NCBI RefSeq assembly: GCF_017877355.1
Contig: NZ_JAGIPR010000011.1
Coordinates: 62,001 to 126,000, forward strand
Direction of reading: 5' to 3'
DNA length: 64,000 bases
DNA from: Chryseobacterium jejuense
GTDB taxonomy: Bacteria > Bacteroidota > Bacteroidia > Flavobacteriales > Weeksellaceae
Shown: positions 59,724-64,000 of the stretch, piece after piece
Layout: the number at the start of each line of letters is the position of its first letter
Numbering within the stretch: the stretch's first letter is position 1
Notes under the pieces: model-generated
Databases searched by the model: none
What the model saw: the letters and a program-made list of their open reading frames with translations, nothing else
Told to the model about the DNA's origin: nothing
Translations under genes and position numbers: made by a program

Positions 59724-59788
59724 AATCTCTCGCAGATTAAGCAGATGGCTGTGTTTTAAAATCTGCGTAATCTGTGTGATCTGCGAGA
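59724..59788. repeat. CGCAGATTA-type inverted repeat
   Basis: TCTCGCAGATTAAGCAGAT on the left and ATCTGCGTAATCTGTGTGAT, CTGCGAGA on the right form a hairpin whose right arm has an internal period of about nine bases (CGCAGATCA, CACAGATTA). It follows the mannosidase stop codon. Confidence 0.65.
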
Positions 59789-59867
59789 AATAAAATATTA
59801 CATAGCATTGCCCCAATCACAATATTAATATGTTTTGGCTAAAGCCAATGGAATACTTGAAATAAAA

Positions 59868-59887
59868 AAGCGAGCTAAGGCCCGCTT
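59868..59887 (-). terminator. Terminator of the dihydroorotase gene
   Basis: AAGCGAGC and GCCCGCTT pair (one G-U) around a short loop; the minus strand continues into T6. Confidence 0.75.
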
Positions 59888-59908
59888 CTATTGAATTTTA
59901 TAATAGTC

Positions 59909-61246
59909 TTACTCTTTCACTTCAAAAAGCAATCTCTCTCCAAACTTCTCCTCAGCAATTTTTCCATTGTCATAAACAAGGTGTCCATTTACAAAGGTGT
60001 GGGTAACTTTAGAATGCAAGTTCATTCCTTCCAATGGACTCCAGCCACATTTATATAGTAAATTATCTTTGGATACCGTCCAGTCTGCATTTAAATCTAC
60101 TAAAACAAGGTCTGCTTTATATCCTTCTTTTACAAACCCCCTCTTCTCTACTCTGAAAAGAATAGCTGGATTATGAGACATTTTCTCAACAATTTTCTCA
60201 AGAGAGATTTTACCATTTTTATAATTCTCCAACATCACTACTAATGAATGCTGAACCAATGGCGCTCCCGACGGACATTTTGTATATACATTATCTTTTT
60301 CTTCCGCAGTATGAGGTGCATGATCTGTTGCAATAACATCAATTCTGTCATCCAACAATGCCTCCCAAAGCGCATCTTTATCCTTTTGGGTTTTCACAGC
60401 CGGATTCCATTTGATCAAACCTCCTTTGGTATCATAATCTTCATTGGTAAAAGTAAGATGATGAACACATACCTCTGCCGTAATCTTTTTATCTTTTAAT
60501 GGGATATCATTTCTGAATAACTCCATTTCCTTAGCGGTTGAAAGGTGGAAAACGTGAAGTCTTGCTCCGGTTTTCTGTGCTAGTTCAATAGCTTTCGAAG
60601 AAGATTTGTAGCAAGCCTCCTCACTTCTGATTAAATGATGGAACTTCACAGGAATATCTTCTCCATATTCATTCATATACTTTTGAGTATTGGCTCTGAT
60701 GGTAGCTTCATCTTCACAATGAACAGCGATTAGCATTTTTGTATTGCTGAAAATATTTTCCAGGGTCTCTGGATTATCTACCAACATATTTCCTGTAGAT
60801 GATCCCAAGAACAATTTAATTCCCGGAACATTTCTCGGATTTGTTTTTAACACTTCCTCAAGGTTATCATTGGTTCCTCCCATCATAAAACCATAGTTGG
60901 CATATGCTTTTTGAGAAGCTATTTCATATTTATCAGCTAATAACTCCTGAGTAACAGCATTAGGAACAGTATTAGGTTGATCGATAAAGCTGGTCACCCC
61001 ACCAGCAATTGCTGATCTTGACTCGGTTTCAATATCTCCTTTATGGGTAAGGCCCGGCTCACGGAAATGCACCTGGTCATCAATCACACCCGGAAGAAGG
61101 TATTGTCCGGAACCATCAATGATCTGATCTGCATCTTCAGAAATACCGGAAGCTATTTTAGAAATCAGGTCATTTTCTATTAAGATATCGCTTTCAAAGA
61201 TTTTACCTTCGTTCACGATATTCACATTTTTGATTAGGGTCTTCAT
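59909..61246 (-). CDS. pyrC: Dihydroorotase (class I)
   Basis: 445 residues. Metal-binding HFREPG in DDQVHFREPGLTHKG, further ligands in HCEDEATI and HVFHLSTAKEM, and catalytic Asp in ATDHAPHTAEEKD. It closes carbamoyl aspartate to dihydroorotate in pyrimidine synthesis. Allantoinases share this architecture, but no ureide genes are near. It stands alone. Confidence 0.88.
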   Translation of the reverse strand: MKTLIKNVNIVNEGKIFESDILIENDLISKIASGISEDADQIIDGSGQYLLPGVIDDQVHFREPGLTHKGDIETESRSAIAGGVTSFIDQPNTVPNAVTQELLADKYEIASQKAYANYGFMMGGTNDNLEEVLKTNPRNVPGIKLFLGSSTGNMLVDNPETLENIFSNTKMLIAVHCEDEATIRANTQKYMNEYGEDIPVKFHHLIRSEEACYKSSSKAIELAQKTGARLHVFHLSTAKEMELFRNDIPLKDKKITAEVCVHHLTFTNEDYDTKGGLIKWNPAVKTQKDKDALWEALLDDRIDVIATDHAPHTAEEKDNVYTKCPSGAPLVQHSLVVMLENYKNGKISLEKIVEKMSHNPAILFRVEKRGFVKEGYKADLVLVDLNADWTVSKDNLLYKCGWSPLEGMNLHSKVTHTFVNGHLVYDNGKIAEEKFGERLLFEVKE

Positions 61247-61452
61247 TTTACTTTTTAGAAATTTAGATTAGAAATCAGAGAGTAAAAAAAGGTCAGTTGC
61301 CAATTAGGGCTGATGAATAAATACAATTATTAATTGATAACATCTTGCTTTTAAATTCTCTAAAAAGCAAAATTAAGGTTTATGAATGAATTTTAATACC
61401 ACTGGTAATAAATCAATTTCTAAATATTTACATTTGCATAAAATTTTTCGAA

Positions 61453-62907
61453 TTGTATAAGAAATTACTAGGTCAAACTGCGGTATATGGACTAAGTTCT
61501 GTATTAGTCAGAATTTTCCCATTTATTATTGCCCCAATCGTCACCTCTTTTTTTGGACCTGCAGCCTCATCTCCGTTTGTAGACTGGTATTCTATTGCTG
61601 GTGTAATTACAGTATTACTTACTCACGGTATGGAAACTTCTTTCTTTCGTTTTGCACAAGAAGAAAACATTGACAAGAAAACATTAATTTCAACATGTTC
61701 GGTAAGTATTATCAGTATAGGTCTTATTTATCTCATTTTAGGATATGTTTTCCGATATCAGCTGGCACAGGCTTTTGAAACTCCAGATCAGGTAAACTTT
61801 CTGGTCATCTTTTTGTTCATTCTTTCATTGGATGCTTTTGCCACTATTCCATCAGCAATTCTAAGACTTCAGGGCAAACCTTTTAAATATATGCTTTCAA
61901 AAGTAGCAGGTTCATCCATCTATTTTTTATTGGTATTATTTTTTATAAAATGGCTTCCCAAACACCCTGAAGGAATATTGGGTTTAAAATACAATCCTGA
62001 TTTCGGTATCGGATATGTTTTTGTGGCAAACCTTATACAAAGTATCATTACTCTTTTAATTGTTGGAAAAGAATTCTTCAGTTTCAGTTTTTCAAAATTT
62101 GATTTCAACTTATGGAAAAGAATCATGAATTATTCATGGCCGGTTATGATTGCCGGACTGGCAGGTATTGTAAACCAGACTTTAGACAGACAGTTTTTGA
62201 AATATTTACTTCCTGAAGAAGAAGCTCGTCACCAGATTGGTGTATATGGTGCTGTATATAAAATTGCAACCTTCATTACCGTTTTCAGACAGGCTTATCA
62301 ACTGGGTATTGAACCCTATTTCTTCTCAAGTTTTAAAAATAAAGACTCCCATAAAACCTATGCTGTATTAATGGATATATTTGTCATTTGCAGCTGTATA
62401 ATTTATATGGGTCTTATGGTAAACCTTCAGTGGATATCAGAGAAATACCTGGGGAATCCTCTTTATTATGAAGGGATTAAAATTATTCCTTTTGTGATGC
62501 TTGGCGCTTTATTCTTAGGAATTTATCTTAATCTTTCCATATGGTATAAGCTTTCAGATCAGACAAGAGTTGGATTATACATATCAATTATCGGAGCATG
62601 TATTACTATTTTAATTAACTTCCTGTTCATTCCTCAATATGGATATTGGGCAAGTGCCATGGCGGCTTTAATAACCTTTACCTCCATGATGGTTATTTCC
62701 TACATCTGGGGCCAGAAACAATATCCTATTCATTATAATACAGGGAAAATAGTAATGTATCTGGCATTCACCATTACTTTTTCCTTACTCTCTTTTTATG
62801 AGTTCAGAACCAACTACCTGGTAGGAAATCTATTTCTTATCTTGTTCTTGTGCCTTGTAGCCTTTAAAGAAAAAGCTATAATATCCAAAGTTCTTAAAAA
62901 GACTTAG
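61453..62907 (+). CDS. Polysaccharide flippase / MATE-like membrane protein
   Basis: 484 residues with about 14 membrane segments. The N-terminus YKKLLGQTAVYGLSSVLVRI is typical of the oligosaccharide flippase (Wzx/MurJ-like MOP) proteins of Bacteroidota. The start is TTG at 61453; there is no in-frame ATG nearby and this position fits the family. The neighbouring gene is a nucleotidyltransferase 148 bases downstream, consistent with an envelope polysaccharide role. Confidence 0.88.
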   Translation: MYKKLLGQTAVYGLSSVLVRIFPFIIAPIVTSFFGPAASSPFVDWYSIAGVITVLLTHGMETSFFRFAQEENIDKKTLISTCSVSIISIGLIYLILGYVFRYQLAQAFETPDQVNFLVIFLFILSLDAFATIPSAILRLQGKPFKYMLSKVAGSSIYFLLVLFFIKWLPKHPEGILGLKYNPDFGIGYVFVANLIQSIITLLIVGKEFFSFSFSKFDFNLWKRIMNYSWPVMIAGLAGIVNQTLDRQFLKYLLPEEEARHQIGVYGAVYKIATFITVFRQAYQLGIEPYFFSSFKNKDSHKTYAVLMDIFVICSCIIYMGLMVNLQWISEKYLGNPLYYEGIKIIPFVMLGALFLGIYLNLSIWYKLSDQTRVGLYISIIGACITILINFLFIPQYGYWASAMAALITFTSMMVISYIWGQKQYPIHYNTGKIVMYLAFTITFSLLSFYEFRTNYLVGNLFLILFLCLVAFKEKAIISKVLKKT

Positions 62908-63055
62908 AAATTGGTCCTTCTTTTGATGACTATTAAGCTTTAAAAAACTAAACAAACTGCTAAATGTGATAAGTATTACTTTTTGGAAATGCTTTAATTA
63001 TTATATTTAGTCCAAAATACATTACATTTAAACAAAAAACATCGTTATACCATCT

Positions 63056-64000
63056 ATGAAAATTATTGTTCCAATGGCTGGACGTGGTTCCAGATTACGC
63101 CCACATACATTAACAGTTCCAAAACCACTTATTCCTATCGCTGGGAAACCTATCGTACAGAGATTAGTGGAAGATATCGCTAAAGTTGCAGGAGAAAATA
63201 TTGAAGAAGTAGCTTTTATCATCGGAGACTTTGGTTCTGAGATTGAAAAATCGTTAATTCAGATTGCCGAAAAACTGGGAGCAAAAGGAAGCATATATTA
63301 TCAGAACGACCCTCTTGGAACTGCTCATGCCATCAAATGCGCTGAACAGTCAATGACAGGAGATGTGGTTATTGCTTTTGCCGATACTCTTTTCCGCGCA
63401 GATTTCCAACTGGATAAAAATTCCGATGGAGTAATCTGGGTAAAAAGTGTAGAAGATCCATCCGCATTCGGAGTGGTAAAGCTTGATAACTATGGATTCA
63501 TTACTGATTTCGTTGAAAAACCTAAAACCTTTGTATCAGATCTTGCCATTATTGGTATTTACTACTTCAACAGCGCTGAAAAACTGATGGAAGAAATCAA
63601 CTATATCATGGATAATGATATTAAAAATGGCGGAGAATATCAATTGACTACAGCCCTGGAAAACTTAAGATCAAAAGGAGCTAAATTCACACTGGGAAAA
63701 GTAAACGACTGGATGGACTGCGGTAACAAAAATGCTACAGTAGAAACCAACAGTAAGATTCTTGCCTACGAAACAGCTGAAATGGCTAACTATCCTGCAT
63801 CTGCAGTGATTGAAAATTCATTAATCATTCCACCATGTTTCATTGGAGAAAATGTAAAAATTTCCAACTCTAAAGTAGGACCTGGAGTTTCGTTAGGAAA
63901 CAACACCACTGTTGTAAATTCTAATATTGAAAACTCTCTAGTTCAGGAAAATACAAGAATCAACCACGGAAATCTTTCCAATTCTATGATTGGTAATTCT
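63056..64000 (+). CDS. Sugar-phosphate nucleotidyltransferase, partial
   Basis: 315 residues are visible before the window ends. MKIIVPMAGRGSRLRPHTLT and VPKPLIPIAGKPIV are the NTP-binding signature of sugar-phosphate nucleotidyltransferases; NDPLGTAHAIKCA, DFVEKPK and DWMDCGNKN follow. From about residue 260 hexapeptide-like repeats start (NSLIIPPCFIGENVKISNSK). Most similar in organisation to glucose-1-phosphate thymidylyl/uridylyltransferases. It has no stop codon inside the window. Confidence 0.9.
   Translation, partial: MKIIVPMAGRGSRLRPHTLTVPKPLIPIAGKPIVQRLVEDIAKVAGENIEEVAFIIGDFGSEIEKSLIQIAEKLGAKGSIYYQNDPLGTAHAIKCAEQSMTGDVVIAFADTLFRADFQLDKNSDGVIWVKSVEDPSAFGVVKLDNYGFITDFVEKPKTFVSDLAIIGIYYFNSAEKLMEEINYIMDNDIKNGGEYQLTTALENLRSKGAKFTLGKVNDWMDCGNKNATVETNSKILAYETAEMANYPASAVIENSLIIPPCFIGENVKISNSKVGPGVSLGNNTTVVNSNIENSLVQENTRINHGNLSNSMIGNS

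Noticed and set aside
59909..61246. Allantoinase instead of dihydroorotase
   Set aside because: Motifs allow both, but no purine catabolism genes are nearby and HFREPG with DHAPHTAEEK fits dihydroorotase better.

Overview
The window looks like a chromosomal segment of a low-GC Bacteroidota, most probably Chryseobacterium or a close relative in the Weeksellaceae. The signs are AT-rich intergenic DNA, promoters of the TTG-N19-TAnnTTTG type, type IX secretion C-terminal domains, GLPGLI and bacteriocin-like peptide families, M43 lipoproteins and CarboxypepD_reg/TonB-type barrels. No rRNA, tRNA, CRISPR array or intact insertion sequence was found. The last gene runs off the right edge.

Layout. 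1-9800: a secreted S8 protease, two small lipoproteins, membrane proteins (DUF1361, DUF4173-like), a Coq4-like protein, a small winged-helix regulator operon and a lone enoyl-CoA hydratase. 10100-14950: a tail-collar-domain protein with a T9SS protein, a SMUG2-type glycosylase, a DUF4241 protein, an unlisted cysteine-rich bacteriocin-like peptide, and a rearranged 1.2 kb patch. That patch holds a duplicated paaZ tail, an orphan secreted protein and a fossil REP-associated tyrosine transposase. 15000-31300: a complete-looking minus-strand phenylacetate (paa) catabolic cluster. Its order from the promoter is paaK, NIPSNAP-like, paaE, paaA, paaB, paaC, paaD, paaG, paaH, two foreign genes, paaI, four-helix-bundle gene, paaJ, paaY, esterase, paaZ. 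A TetR (PaaR-type) repressor lies upstream, and a consensus-like operator sits at the predicted paaK start site. 31600-41500: clpB, three M43 metalloprotease lipoproteins, a second bacteriocin-like peptide and a NarL-type two-component operon. 41500-64000: a PAP2-barrel protein, two M1 peptidases, an outer-membrane barrel with a GLPGLI protein next to an OmpR-type two-component pair, an EEP hydrolase, an SDR, DUF1573, a second OmpR-type pair, a GH92 mannosidase, dihydroorotase, a flippase and a partial nucleotidyltransferase.

How genes work together. PaaK activates phenylacetate to its CoA ester. PaaABCDE epoxidises the ring, PaaG isomerises the epoxide to the oxepin, and PaaZ opens and oxidises it. 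PaaJ and PaaH complete the beta-oxidation steps, and PaaI and PaaY are thioesterases that rescue CoA. No paaF-type hydratase lies inside the cluster.

The most unusual structures are non-coding. Inverted repeats with a strict 8-nt internal period occupy most gene junctions of the paa cluster and nowhere else in the window; one is split by a whole gene. A roughly 110-130 bp element sits in the same orientation just after three unrelated genes. Tandem 11-bp repeats of GGTTAAYGA type precede both an outer-membrane barrel gene and the adjacent two-component operon. A T10 tract splits a two-segment membrane protein into two frames. All family names come from recognising motifs by eye, without database searches.
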